Below are positions 34,734-44,283 of a stretch of DNA of 64,000 nucleotides, piece after piece; position 1 is the first letter of the stretch; each line of letters starts with the position of its first letter. Location of the stretch: contig NZ_JARYGZ010000001.1 of the NCBI RefSeq assembly GCF_029906645.1, positions 2,289,208-2,353,207 on the forward strand. Direction: 5' to 3'. Made by a program: the position numbers and the translations under genes. Below the pieces are notes generated by a model. The model did not search any database. It was not told the origin of the DNA and saw only the letters and a list, made by a program, of their open reading frames with translations. This stretch comes from Sphingomonas oryzagri (GTDB lineage: Bacteria > Pseudomonadota > Alphaproteobacteria > Sphingomonadales > Sphingomonadaceae).

Positions 34734-36605
34734 CTAGAGGAGCGACTTGTCAATGTAGAGCGGCATCGAATCCTCCCACTTGCTGTCAGTGAGGAGACGT
34801 TGCTCGCCGCCATCTTCATTCATGATGTAGATCTGGCCATATTGCTGGAAAGTGTTGTCGTAGAGCGAGGCCTCATCGCGGAAGCCATGATCTGACCCAC
34901 TCCACATGATCTTGCCGTCGCCCGACCAGACCGCATGCCCGTTGCTCGACTTGGTGTTCGTTAGCTGGCGGAGATCCGATCCGTCCGGCCGGATCGTGCA
35001 TATCTGGAAAACCTTGCCATCGACCTTGCGGGTAAAGACGATGCGCTGCCCGTCCGGTGACCAGCCGGGAAGGTTGTCCAGCTCGGTCGTCAGCGTGCGA
35101 ACCTGACGGGTCTCGACATTCATGATGCGAAGCCCGCGTGAGCCATCTTCTCCCCATACCCGGAAGACGACCTCCTTGCCATCTGCCGAATAGCTCGGGA
35201 AGCCCGAGTGGACGCGCCCGTCGGTGAGGGCTTCCGCACCCGTCCCATCGGCCCTCACCCGCATCAGGGTTGCCTTCGTGTAGGCTCTCTCGGCAAACCA
35301 GCCACCAAAGCCGAACGCGATCCATTGGCCGTCGGGCGACCAGGCAGGCTGGAACGCGCCCGCAAGTCCCTGCTTGACCTTCACGGGATTGAGCCCCTTG
35401 CCCAACGCTTCGAAAACAACCTTCCGGCCGGTCCCGTCGGGCTTCAACGTCACGATCGAGGAGTTGCCCGTCTGCTTCTCGGTGATCGCCAGCACGCCCT
35501 GGCGCGAGAGTGTCGGGAAAACGTCCATGAACCGATATTCCCAGTCGGGATCCCAGCTGTAGAGCGGCTTGTCGATCTTGCGCGGAGGATAGAAGGACAC
35601 GACCTCATAGAAGAGCTTGCTGCCGTCCGCAGACCAGCTCGGATTGCGCAGGTTCGCGCGCTTAAAGCCGGGTCTGCCCGACGTGTAGCCGATCCCCTCG
35701 TCGGGGCCGCCCTTGACCAGATAGCCGATCTCGTTCGCCGAGAGCCACTGCGGTCCGACCTTGAGGTTGGGAATGTTGGTGTGCTCGATGCGATCGCCGG
35801 TTGCGACATCGACCGAGACGATCTGGGACTCGATCCGGCCGATCCACTCGGGCCGGCGCGCGCCCCAGGTCGATTCCACGGTGAGCTCGTAAAACGCGAT
35901 CCGCCTGCCGTCGGGCGACCATGTCGGCGACCCGTGGGCCCAGCCGGCACGCCCCGAGACCTTGCGGAAGCCGGTCCCATCGGGCCGGATGATGTAGATT
36001 GCGGTCTCCTGGGTGTGCTCCCATCCGTGGCCTTCATCATGGCCACGCCAGATCGTGTCGCGATCGCTGGAAAAGGCGATCCATTTCCCATCGGGAGACC
36101 AGGCCGGACGAAAATAACAGTCGGGGCTGTCGGGATTGCCCTTGATGTCTCCGATGCCAGTCAGCTGCTTCATCCGACCCGTGCGCAACTCCATCACCCA
36201 GATGTTGGCGCGATAGCCGTTGCGCGTGGAGACGAAGGCGACGAAGCGACCGTCGGGCGACAGCGCGCCGGCATCGTCCATCGAGGATGCCTCGACGATG
36301 CCTTTGATGCCCGTCCCATCCGGATGTGCGATGAAAAGGTCGGAATTGCCGTCGCCATTCCGCTCGGACGTGAAGACCAGCATGTTGCTGCCGGGCGCCA
36401 TCCGGACATTGTAATCATAGGCCGACGATGAGAGCAGTTTGCGCTCGCCCGTCCCGTCGCCCGCGGCCGTGTAGAGCTCAGAGATCGCCGGCGCGATCCG
36501 GTTCATCAGCATGACACCCTTCTTTTGGGGCAGCGGCTTGGCAATGCCTGCCTTGCTGAGAAGGACCGTCATGGGAACCGCGGCCAGGAACTCTCTGCGT
36601 TTCAC
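34734..36605 (-). CDS. TolB/WD40-like (PD40) beta-propeller protein, exported, copy 2
   Basis: 623 residues from a GTG at 36605 with GGAGAGAG upstream. It begins 'VKRREFLAAVPMTVLLSKAG', a twin-arginine signal (RREFL), then shares 'KKGVMLMNRIAP' and the whole repeat series with the cytoplasmic copy at 14173-16053: 'SPDGRFVAFVSTRNGYRANI', 'WSPDGKWIAFSSDRDT', 'PDGTGFRKVSGRAG', 'WSPDGQRIVFTRK'. It is probably periplasmic. The role is unknown; PD40 propellers can bind carbohydrates or peptides, or act as scaffolds. It is divergent from the ACS-type MFS transporter at 37019. Confidence 0.83.
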   Translation of the reverse strand: MKRREFLAAVPMTVLLSKAGIAKPLPQKKGVMLMNRIAPAISELYTAAGDGTGERKLLSSSAYDYNVRMAPGSNMLVFTSERNGDGNSDLFIAHPDGTGIKGIVEASSMDDAGALSPDGRFVAFVSTRNGYRANIWVMELRTGRMKQLTGIGDIKGNPDSPDCYFRPAWSPDGKWIAFSSDRDTIWRGHDEGHGWEHTQETAIYIIRPDGTGFRKVSGRAGWAHGSPTWSPDGRRIAFYELTVESTWGARRPEWIGRIESQIVSVDVATGDRIEHTNIPNLKVGPQWLSANEIGYLVKGGPDEGIGYTSGRPGFKRANLRNPSWSADGSKLFYEVVSFYPPRKIDKPLYSWDPDWEYRFMDVFPTLSRQGVLAITEKQTGNSSIVTLKPDGTGRKVVFEALGKGLNPVKVKQGLAGAFQPAWSPDGQWIAFGFGGWFAERAYTKATLMRVRADGTGAEALTDGRVHSGFPSYSADGKEVVFRVWGEDGSRGLRIMNVETRQVRTLTTELDNLPGWSPDGQRIVFTRKVDGKVFQICTIRPDGSDLRQLTNTKSSNGHAVWSGDGKIMWSGSDHGFRDEASLYDNTFQQYGQIYIMNEDGGEQRLLTDSKWEDSMPLYIDKSLL

Positions 36606-37018
36606 TCGTCTCTCTCCACGTCTCGCCGGTGGCACCTGGGAATCGGCAGGGTCCGTCCGGAAGCTATGCTCCTTATCGGAAGTCTGGCCGGCACTCACCG
36701 GCCGCGACATTGAAGCTATCGGTCAGAGACCATTGTCTATCTCCCCTTGGACCTCTCGCTCCGACACGCCCGTGTCCTCCGCGCTGCGCCGGAAGCGGCT
36801 TCCTGGTCTGGCGATTGGTCGGTCCCTCCTCCGATCGACAGGACCTTGCGACCGCAGGCGCGGGGTTAACTCCGGTTCGATCACCAACGCGGTCCTTTCA
36901 ATCGCGCCGCCCTGGCGAGGTGGGCACAGGTTCACGGCGTTGCCGGTCACTCGCCGCCGAATTAGTGTCTGGGTGAGGAACGGCGCAGACCGGGCGAACA
37001 TACGGTGGGAGACGAATT
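36606..37018. promoter_or_regulatory. Divergent intergenic region between PD40 copy 2 and MFS importer
   Basis: 413 bases with only shadow ORFs. It must contain the promoters of the leftward exported PD40 gene and the rightward MFS gene. No operator or RNA gene could be recognised by eye. Confidence 0.45.
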
Positions 37019-38308
37019 TTGGTTGCAGCGCCGGTGACGAGAGAGAACGAAGCACGGCCCGATGCGGCTCGCCGTTGGGCCATCCTGGTGCTTCTCGGCC
37101 TCGGCGCCATGCTGGCATTCGTGTCCCGCACAAATATGGGCGCGGCCCTCGCCCTCGGCGCCTTCACGCACCAGTTCGGCCTGACCGATGTCGGTCGCGG
37201 TTGGCTCAACTCGGCCTTTTTCTGGTCGTACGCCGCACTCCAGATCCCGATGGGCTGGGTTGTCGATCGCTATGGCGTCAAATGGCCTTATGCGATCGGC
37301 TTCATTCTGTGGTGCATTGCCACGGCCGCATGCGGGATGATGACCGCATTGGGCGGCCTCGTCGTCGTGCGGCTGATCACCGGCGCCGGCGAGGCAATTG
37401 TCATCCCGGCAAGCTATCGCTGGATCCGAAGTAATTTTGCGGAGAACGAGAGCGGTATCGCGGTCGGCATATACATGCTCGGCACGAAAGTGGGCTCTGC
37501 CATCGGTACCCCACTCGCCGCCTGGCTGATCGTCGCTTTCAGTTGGCCACTGATGTTCATCCTTATCGGATTAATCGGCCTGTTCTGGCTCCTGCCTTGG
37601 CTGGTGCTCGTCCGCGCGTCCGATGCGGGCGCCGGGCCGCCGCCTGATACCCGCTCGCATCCGCACATCCCGTTTGCGAACATCATGAAAAGCCCCATGG
37701 TCTGGGGCTCGATCATCATCAACTTCTGTTATAATTATTTTGTCTTCTACTGCATGACCTGGATGCCGGCCTATCTCGTCGAGCGACGCCACCTTTCGCT
37801 CAACCGGATGGGCTTCTATTCCTTCTTCAGCTTCATGGGCATCGCGCTCGTCGCGCTGGTCTCGAGCTGGATCGCAGATGAGATGGTCAGGCGCGGCCGG
37901 GATCCGGTGGCGGTCCGCAAAGGCTTCGTCATTGCCGGCTTCGTGATCGCCTGCACCGAACTGCTCGGCGCCACGACCAACTCGATCGATCTCGCGCTGT
38001 TCTGGGCGGTCATCTCCCTGTCCGGTCTTGGCCTTGCCACCGCAAACCATCTCACACTCTGCCGGCTGACCCTGATCCCGGAAGGCGTGGTGGGTCTGGT
38101 CGCAGGGGTTCAGAACGTGTCGACCAGCGTCGCGGGAATCGTCGCGCCAATCCTGACAGGATGGCTCAAGCAGACAAGCGGCGGCTACGAGGCTCCTATG
38201 ACGGCGATCTTCTTCTTCCTCGTCCTGGGAGCGGTTTCCTGTCTCGTTCTTCTGCAGCGCAAATGGGCGCCAGTCGTGCCGGAGGCGGTGGAGCTGGAGG
38301 GCGCATAA
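37019..38308 (+). CDS. MFS transporter, anion:cation symporter (ACS) type, copy 1
   Basis: 429 residues from a TTG at 37019 (GGGAG upstream); a GTG at 37034 is an alternative. Twelve TM segments with ACS features: 'MLAFVSRTNMGAAL' in TM1, motif A 'GWVVDRYGVKWPYAIGF', and 'GAGEAIVIPASYRWIRSNF' (the conserved R-G-x-E-A region of organic-anion importers). It probably imports an aromatic or carboxylic acid by proton symport. The paralogue at 51602-52912 shares 'PASYRWIR.NF', 'IINFCY' and 'LCRLTLIP', suggesting two carriers for related substrates. Confidence 0.86.
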   Translation: MVAAPVTRENEARPDAARRWAILVLLGLGAMLAFVSRTNMGAALALGAFTHQFGLTDVGRGWLNSAFFWSYAALQIPMGWVVDRYGVKWPYAIGFILWCIATAACGMMTALGGLVVVRLITGAGEAIVIPASYRWIRSNFAENESGIAVGIYMLGTKVGSAIGTPLAAWLIVAFSWPLMFILIGLIGLFWLLPWLVLVRASDAGAGPPPDTRSHPHIPFANIMKSPMVWGSIIINFCYNYFVFYCMTWMPAYLVERRHLSLNRMGFYSFFSFMGIALVALVSSWIADEMVRRGRDPVAVRKGFVIAGFVIACTELLGATTNSIDLALFWAVISLSGLGLATANHLTLCRLTLIPEGVVGLVAGVQNVSTSVAGIVAPILTGWLKQTSGGYEAPMTAIFFFLVLGAVSCLVLLQRKWAPVVPEAVELEGA

Positions 38309-38410
38309 GCCTCGCAGCCACGGCCCTGCTATCGGACCGGGCTCCTCAAGGCCGCGTGCCCGGGCGCAGCATCGAGGCGGAGGCCCGGCACAGGGCGATG
38401 CCCCGCCTGG

Positions 38411-39274
38411 CTACGTCAGTGCGCCCAGATACAGTTCGAGGAGCGCGCTCCACGCCCGTTCGGCCTGCGCAGGATCATAAGTCTGACCGCCTGGAACGCA
38501 CCAGCCATGGTCCGCGGGATAGACCTCGACCACCGTCGGTCGACCGGCGTCTGCACATGCCTTGCGAAGCACGTCCTTCACGCCAGGCTGCTGGGCGTCA
38601 TCGTTGCGCGCCTGGAGGATCAGATAGGTCGCCGCGGTCCTGGCGATCAGCAGATGCGGGCTGTCCGGATCGTTCGTCACCAGACCATTGCCACCATGGA
38701 AGCTCGCAACAGCGCCGATACGCCCGGGATTGGCCGCGGCCGTTCGGAACGCAAGCGCTCCCCCCATGCAATATCCCTGCACACCCGCCCTTGCCTTACG
38801 GTCTGCCTGCGGCCGGGCATCGAGGAACGCCAGGAAAGCCCGCGCGTCGCGATCGATCCCGTCATCCGTCATGGACTTGCGCAGCGCAAACAGTCGCGAC
38901 CGCTGATCCGGATTGTTGAAGTCGAACGAAGCGTCGATCACGGGTGCGCGCGCGGACCGATAGAACGGGTTGGGCACCAGGACGATATAGCCCTGGCCGG
39001 CGAGCCTGCGGCCCATGTCGCGGAAGGCGGGGCGGAGACCCATGATATCGGGCCACATCAGGATCACCGTATGGCGCCCTTTGCCTTTGGGTTCGAAGAG
39101 GGCCGCGTCGCACTGGCCGTCCGGCGTCGGTACGACGACGTCCTGCTCGACCACATTTTCGCCGGCCATGCCGGTCGCCAGAGTGCCTGCGAGCGCGGTC
39201 GCCAGCAGGCCGAAGTGTCGCCGCGACAACCGCGCATCCTCGACCAGCCCGGGATATATGAACTCGTCGCACAT
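38411..39274 (-). CDS. Dienelactone hydrolase family protein, exported
   Basis: 287 residues; GGAGG upstream of the ATG. The N-terminal 'LSRRHFGLLATALAGTLATGM' is a Tat-type signal (SRRHFGL). The hydrolase domain has 'ILMWPDIMGLRPAFRDMGRR', the nucleophile motif 'GYCMGGA' with Cys, and the terminal 'YPADHGWCVP' His. Dienelactone hydrolases open enol-lactones, though many family members have other ester substrates. A cytoplasmic paralogue is at 45477-46214, again giving an exported/cytoplasmic pair. Confidence 0.84.
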   Translation of the reverse strand: MCDEFIYPGLVEDARLSRRHFGLLATALAGTLATGMAGENVVEQDVVVPTPDGQCDAALFEPKGKGRHTVILMWPDIMGLRPAFRDMGRRLAGQGYIVLVPNPFYRSARAPVIDASFDFNNPDQRSRLFALRKSMTDDGIDRDARAFLAFLDARPQADRKARAGVQGYCMGGALAFRTAAANPGRIGAVASFHGGNGLVTNDPDSPHLLIARTAATYLILQARNDDAQQPGVKDVLRKACADAGRPTVVEVYPADHGWCVPGGQTYDPAQAERAWSALLELYLGALT

Positions 39275-39305
39275 GGCGGCCTCCGTCTCAGCGAGAGCCG
39301 GGATC

Positions 39306-40667
39306 TTATCGCCCCTGCCCTGCGCCCGTCATCGAAAAATCATCCATTGCGATAGAAGGTGATGTCAGCCGCAACAGCGCAGGAAAGCCCAAAGCGAGCG
39401 CCGCAGCGCGATAGATGTAACTGGCCAGAAGTGCTGTCCACACGCCATCATTGCCCGCACCACGCATCATGAAGTCGGTCGCAAGATATCCTACCAGCGC
39501 CGTGATCGCGGCGTATTTGAGCGCCTTCCCGCGGGTTGCACCTATGAAGATGCCGTCGAGCAGCCAGCTCGGCATCCCGACCAGCGGGACCAGCGCGCAA
39601 TAGAGAAGCATCCGGTCAGCCTCTGCCCGTACAGGGGGCGCCGTGGACACGAAATCGACCAGCACACGCCCGCCGACGAGGAACAGGCAGGAGAAAATCG
39701 CAGCACCGGCCAGAGAAAATTCCGCCGTCAGCCTGATCGCCCGCCAGAGCGCCGGGCGCGATCGCGCGCCGATGGCGACGCCGACCCGCTGCTCCGCTGT
39801 GAAGGCGAAACCGTCGAGGACGAACGCGCTGATCCCGACGAGTTGCATGAGCAGGTGGTTCGCTGCGAGCGGGACAGTACCGAGCCTTGCGCCCGCCCTC
39901 GAGAGCCAGCTGAACAGCGCGAGGATTGCCACCGTGCGAACCATGATATCGAGGTTCACGGAGAATAGTCGCCGCAGCGCCTGCCGGGAAAGGATGGTTC
40001 TGACGCGCCACGCCCGGCCCGCGCTCGGACGTAACCGGAGGATCGATCGGACGGCGCAGATGCCGGTGAAGAGGGCAACCCAATCGGCCAATGCCGTGCC
40101 AATGCCGACGCCGGCGGCTCCAAGGTGACAGATCGCGACCAGGACAAGATCGCACACGATGTTGACGATGTTCATCGCCAGCTGGCAGGCAAGCGCGAGG
40201 CGCGTTTGCCCCAGTCCGATCAGCCAGCCGTTGATCGAGTAGAAAGCGAGCGCTGCCGGAGCCCCGAAGAATCGAAGCATGGTGAAGCTGCGTGCCGGCG
40301 CCAGGGAATTGGCGGGCACGTGCAGGATCGCCAGGATCGGGGATATCAGCAGCGGAGAGATCAGGAGCAGCGCGACGCCGATCCCGAACCCGATCAGGAG
40401 CGCGCGGGCCACCAACGCCACGATCTCGTCATCGTCACCCGCCCCCCAGGCCTGGGCGGTCAGTCCCGTCACCCCCATGCGCAGGAACCCGAAGGACCAG
40501 AAGACCAGGTTGATGACGGTTGCCCCCAGAGCGACGCCGGCGAGCGCAGCCGCGTCGCCGGTGCGACCGATGATGGTCGCGTCCGCCAGCCCGACCAAAG
40601 GGACTAGGCTCTGGCCGAGGATGATCGGCCAGGCCTGGGTGATCACCATCCTGCGGGTGAGTATCAT
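39306..40667 (-). CDS. MATE-family efflux transporter
   Basis: 453 residues with about 12 TM segments. N-terminal 'AWPIILGQSLVPLVGLADATIIGRTGDAAALAGVALG' is the standard MatE repeat start, and the second repeat begins around 'VNLDIMVRTVAILALFSWLS'. DinF-like subgroup. It exports cationic or aromatic compounds with Na+ or H+ antiport in the inner membrane. The substrate is unknown. It is upstream of and codirectional with the exported dienelactone hydrolase (31-base gap). Confidence 0.85.
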   Translation of the reverse strand: MILTRRMVITQAWPIILGQSLVPLVGLADATIIGRTGDAAALAGVALGATVINLVFWSFGFLRMGVTGLTAQAWGAGDDDEIVALVARALLIGFGIGVALLLISPLLISPILAILHVPANSLAPARSFTMLRFFGAPAALAFYSINGWLIGLGQTRLALACQLAMNIVNIVCDLVLVAICHLGAAGVGIGTALADWVALFTGICAVRSILRLRPSAGRAWRVRTILSRQALRRLFSVNLDIMVRTVAILALFSWLSRAGARLGTVPLAANHLLMQLVGISAFVLDGFAFTAEQRVGVAIGARSRPALWRAIRLTAEFSLAGAAIFSCLFLVGGRVLVDFVSTAPPVRAEADRMLLYCALVPLVGMPSWLLDGIFIGATRGKALKYAAITALVGYLATDFMMRGAGNDGVWTALLASYIYRAAALALGFPALLRLTSPSIAMDDFSMTGAGQGR

Positions 40668-40874
40668 CGGCCGGCCTCGTTATCTGCGCCACCGGGTTTC
40701 ATATCGACCAACACCGCTCCATGCGCAGCGGCAGCCAGGAGACGAGTGAGCCGGCACATTGCTGCCCTAAACGCGATGCGCGGCAAGTCCAATACGACCG
40801 CACGCCTCGGACACGCTGGATCCGTTCGCGCAGGACAGCGAGCCGCACACGCGCACTGGCGTCAGGAGCATGGT

Positions 40875-41024
40875 TCAGCCTGTCGACAGCGACCCACGGA
40901 TCCAGCGGATGAATTGACGATTTGCCTCCCGCAGCGACGCTGCAGACCGCGCGAAGCCGGCAGGGTCCTCGCCCTGCATCACCACCGGCCAGGCCGCCTG
41001 ATGTCGCGCCATTCGGGTGCGCAT
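40875..41024 (-). CDS. Small hypothetical protein (49 aa)
   Basis: From an ATG at 41024: 49 residues, basic and aromatic, ending 'ANRQFIRWIRGSLSTG'. The frame is open to 41159 and looks protein-like beyond that ('KSRKDHADFSPRFAEM'), so the true start may be a non-ATG codon further upstream, overlapping the next gene. No family recognised. Confidence 0.35.
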   Translation of the reverse strand: MRTRMARHQAAWPVVMQGEDPAGFARSAASLREANRQFIRWIRGSLSTG

Positions 41025-41046
41025 CTCGGCAAATCGCGGGCTGAAA

Positions 41047-41253
41047 TCAGCATGATCCTTCCGGCTTTTTGTGAACAGCTTCTCCGAGCAGCCGGATCTG
41101 CTGGACGTGGCCGGCGAGTGCCCGGCGGAGAACAACGAGCGCGCGCTTCTGGTCGGCATCCGGTGCCGCTGCCATGACCGCGATCCGGCCGAGTAGGGCC
41201 TCCAGCGCGTCGATTTCCCGCAGCAACTCCAACCTGTCGCCGGTGCCGGACAT
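41047..41253 (-). CDS. Small hypothetical protein (68 aa)
   Basis: 68 residues from the ATG at 41253. It is a helical, leucine-rich chain ('DRLELLREIDALEALLGRIA', 'KRALVVLRRALAGHVQQIRL') that could form a coiled coil. It precedes the 49-aa ORF in the same direction, and the two may overlap or form a short operon. No family recognised. The upstream frame to 41391 has a poor N-terminal composition, so the internal ATG is preferred. Confidence 0.4.
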   Translation of the reverse strand: MSGTGDRLELLREIDALEALLGRIAVMAAAPDADQKRALVVLRRALAGHVQQIRLLGEAVHKKPEGSC

Positions 41254-41900
41254 CCAAGCCCCCCTTCCGCATACCGCTTTAGCCGCTGCCGATGATGCGG
41301 GCATGCGGTCGTTCAAGAAGGCCCGTTCGCGTGCGCAGGCGTCTGGGACACTAGGGAGGCGGGCAACACCCTTCCAGCGCCCCCGGTGCAAATCCGATCG
41401 GAGTTGACGACGAAATTATGACGGCAGACGGTCCGCTCGTTCGTAGAGTTTCCCTCAAAGAATATCGGGACAGGAGCCGGATCATGATCCTCGCCTTTGG
41501 CAAGCGCTATGTCGGAAAGCTGGGCCGGCTCATAACCTGGCGCCACCTTACGGAGCCGCAGGCACCGCTCTCGGCCCTGATCCCGCGTCGGAGTGAGGCC
41601 GAGTGGGTCCACGTCCTAGAGACACTTTACTTTCAGTACTGACAATCTGATCCGGACTGGGGCCACCAAAATCCGCGAGACACGAAGGGCATTCCGAAAA
41701 ATACAAGACGACCTAAAGTAACCGCCGGACATATATTGAAATATGACAGCGCTGGAACATTGAACTTTCGACTAGAAACATGAAAAAGTAATAGGCCAGC
41801 ACGCCAATTCAATATCTGGCGAAAGCCCCCTGCTCCCTAGAAACGGCATCGCTTTGCCAAGGCGCCGATTAACGCGCGTCAGAAAAACATGGGAGGTCTT
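41254..41900. promoter_or_regulatory. Long intergenic region upstream of TonB receptor 2, with an AT-rich stretch
   Basis: About 647 bases without a convincing gene. A 74-residue plus-strand ORF at 41418-41642 (MTADGPLVRRVSLKEYRDRS start) is possible but has no recognised family and an overlapping minus-strand ORF. The section 41640-41800 is clearly more AT-rich than its surroundings and contains an inverted repeat, CATAT (41730-41734) and ATATG (41741-41745). It probably holds the receptor promoter, and AT richness here may mark acquired or regulatory DNA. Confidence 0.4.
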
Positions 41901-44114
41901 GTGGTCAATCATAGCAAGCGCAGCACCGGGGGCTCCGCCAACTGCCGCACGACAATTCGGTGGGCGACGGGGGTCGCTCTTGCCGCGCTCGCCCCAGGGC
42001 TCACACCAGTCCATGCGCAGGCTGCAGCCTCGGCTACCCAGGAAAGTGCGCAACCCGCCCCAAGCGGTGGCCTCCAGGAAATTGTCGTCACAGCGCAAAA
42101 GCGGTCCGAGAATTTGCAGAACGTGCCGATCGCGATCACCGCGCTCGGCGCCAAGCAGCTTTCGGTCGCGCAGATCAACACCACTGCCGATCTCAAGTCC
42201 GTGACACCCGGCCTCGCCTTCAACACGGCCCTCGGCGGCTTCGGGCAACCCCGCATTCGAGGGATCGGCACGACGACGACCGGCCCCGGCATCGAGAACC
42301 CGGTCGCCACCTATGTCGACGGGGTTTATATCGGATCCGCGGCGGGGACGCTGTTCTCCCTCAACGACGTCGACCAGGTCGCCGTGCTGAAGGGGCCTCA
42401 GGGGACGCTGTTCGGTCGCAACGCCACGGGCGGCCTCATCCAGGTGACCACGCGCACACCGAGCCAGACTCCCACCGCCGACGGGTCGATCAGCTACGGC
42501 AACTACGGGACCGTCAGCTCGAGCGCCTATGTCTCGGGCGGCCTCACCCCGACCCTGTCGGCCAGCGTCGCGGGGATCTACGACTACCAGAAGGACGGCT
42601 ACGGCACGAACGTCTACAATGGCGAGGACGTGCAGAAGCATCGCGACTATGCCGGCCGCGGCAAGATCCAGTGGAAGCCGGATTCACAGACCAAATTCAC
42701 CCTGTCTGGCGACTATTCCTATCTGCAGGGCGCAGATCCTGCGATCCATCCCGTCGATGGGACGCTCGCCGGCCCCGGCCCCGCTGGTGCCCGCGACATC
42801 GACCAGAATGTTCAGCCTTATCTGAACACGAAATCCTGGGGCGCCAGCCTCACCGGCCAGCACGACTTCGAGAGCGTACAGCTGCTCAGCATCACCGCCT
42901 ACCGAAACAGCTTCCTGCACGCGATCATCGACGGCGACCAGACGCCAGCCCCGAACGTCGAGGTCGACCAGACGCAGAAGGACAAGCAGTTCAGCCAAGA
43001 GGTGCAGTTGCTGTCCACCGCGCCCGGGCCGTTCAAGTGGGTGATTGGCGGCTATTACTTCTGGTCGCGCGGCTCCTATGATCCGCTCGACACGAAGGTC
43101 CAAGCCTACACGCCGTTCGGTCCCATCAGCATCGATGCGCGCGTCGACAGCCGGCAGACGCTGAACTCCTATGCGGCCTTCGCGCAGGGCACCTACGACT
43201 TCGGAGCCTCCACCCACCTGACCGCCGGTCTGCGTTACACGATCGACGACCGCGCTATCGCGGCGACCTCCGACACGACCACGCCGTTCGGCTCGGACAT
43301 CGAGAGCACGTCTGACAGCAAGAGCTTCAAGAAGCTGACCTGGCGCCTATCGCTCGATCACCGCTTTTCGCCCGGCCTGCTAGGCTATGTCTCCTACAAT
43401 CGTGGCTTCAAGAGCGGATCGTTCGTGCCACAGGTGATCCCGGCCGAAGAGTTGAAGCCTGAGACGCTCGACGCCTATGAGGTGGGCCTGAAGTCGGACC
43501 TGTTCGATCACCGGCTGCGCGTCAATGCGGCGGCCTTCTACTACAATTACAAGAATATCCAGATCAACGAAATCCTGAATGGGGTGCTTTATCCGTTCGA
43601 CGGCAAGGGCGCACGCAGCTACGGCGTCGATCTCGATGCGCAGGCGAAGGTCACCCGCGCGCTGACATTGAACGCCGGCTTCAGCTATATCCACGATCGC
43701 TACAAATCGTTCCCCAACGGTTACACGACCAACGACAATGTCATCGACCCTGCGACGTTCCAGTTCCAGGTTTTGACTGTGGATGCGACCGGCAACCGCC
43801 TTCAGGACACGCCAGACTGGACCGCCAACATTGGCGCGACTTATGTCGTCGGCCCGATCACGGTCGCAGCAAGCTACTATTATAATGACGGTTATTATGT
43901 CGATCCGGGCAACGGCGTTCGCGAACCGCATTACAACCTCGTCGATGCCTCGATCACCTGGACCTCGCGGGACCAGCATCTGTCAATCAGGGCGTGGGGC
44001 AAGAACCTCACCAACGCGCTCTACTCGATGCAGCTCGACGCCACGTCCACCGGCAACAACCGTGTCGCGGCCCCGCCACGCACCTATGGCGTGACTGCCG
44101 GTTTCCACTTCTGA
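41901..44114 (+). CDS. TonB-dependent outer-membrane receptor, copy 2
   Basis: 737 residues from a GTG at 41901; an ATG at 41889 is in frame but itself contains the Shine-Dalgarno GGGAGG. Signal peptide ('TTIRWATGVALAALAPG' up to the VHAQA cleavage area), TonB-box region 'LQEIVVTAQKRSENLQNVP', plug with 'FGQPRIRGIGTTTTGPGIEN' and 'VAVLKGPQGTLFGRNATGG', and a barrel ending 'PRTYGVTAGFHF'. It is closely related to the receptor at 27527-29824, with near-identical plug motifs. The secreted lactonase gene follows. Substrate unknown; a lignin-type aromatic or lactone is an inference from neighbours. Confidence 0.9.
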   Translation: MVNHSKRSTGGSANCRTTIRWATGVALAALAPGLTPVHAQAAASATQESAQPAPSGGLQEIVVTAQKRSENLQNVPIAITALGAKQLSVAQINTTADLKSVTPGLAFNTALGGFGQPRIRGIGTTTTGPGIENPVATYVDGVYIGSAAGTLFSLNDVDQVAVLKGPQGTLFGRNATGGLIQVTTRTPSQTPTADGSISYGNYGTVSSSAYVSGGLTPTLSASVAGIYDYQKDGYGTNVYNGEDVQKHRDYAGRGKIQWKPDSQTKFTLSGDYSYLQGADPAIHPVDGTLAGPGPAGARDIDQNVQPYLNTKSWGASLTGQHDFESVQLLSITAYRNSFLHAIIDGDQTPAPNVEVDQTQKDKQFSQEVQLLSTAPGPFKWVIGGYYFWSRGSYDPLDTKVQAYTPFGPISIDARVDSRQTLNSYAAFAQGTYDFGASTHLTAGLRYTIDDRAIAATSDTTTPFGSDIESTSDSKSFKKLTWRLSLDHRFSPGLLGYVSYNRGFKSGSFVPQVIPAEELKPETLDAYEVGLKSDLFDHRLRVNAAAFYYNYKNIQINEILNGVLYPFDGKGARSYGVDLDAQAKVTRALTLNAGFSYIHDRYKSFPNGYTTNDNVIDPATFQFQVLTVDATGNRLQDTPDWTANIGATYVVGPITVAASYYYNDGYYVDPGNGVREPHYNLVDASITWTSRDQHLSIRAWGKNLTNALYSMQLDATSTGNNRVAAPPRTYGVTAGFHF

Positions 44115-44127
44115 TCCCTGCAACTGA

Positions 44128-44163
44128 GGGCGGCGCCAGCGACGCTGCGCCGCCCTTCCTTTT
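44128..44163 (+). terminator. Rho-independent terminator after TonB receptor 2
   Basis: GGGCGGCGC (44128-44136) pairs perfectly with GCGCCGCCC (44147-44155) and is followed by TTCCTTTT, starting 13 bases after the receptor stop. It is a good intrinsic terminator separating the receptor from the lactonase gene. Confidence 0.8.
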
Positions 44164-44283
44164 GAGCAGCAGCCATCGATTATTGAGGTCGACATATCAG
44201 TTTCGCGTGTACCGGCTTGCCGCGCGGTGGCCCTGCGGCCACCCTCATCGCCAACGGCCGAACAGGCTCGAGGAGAGAGATCG

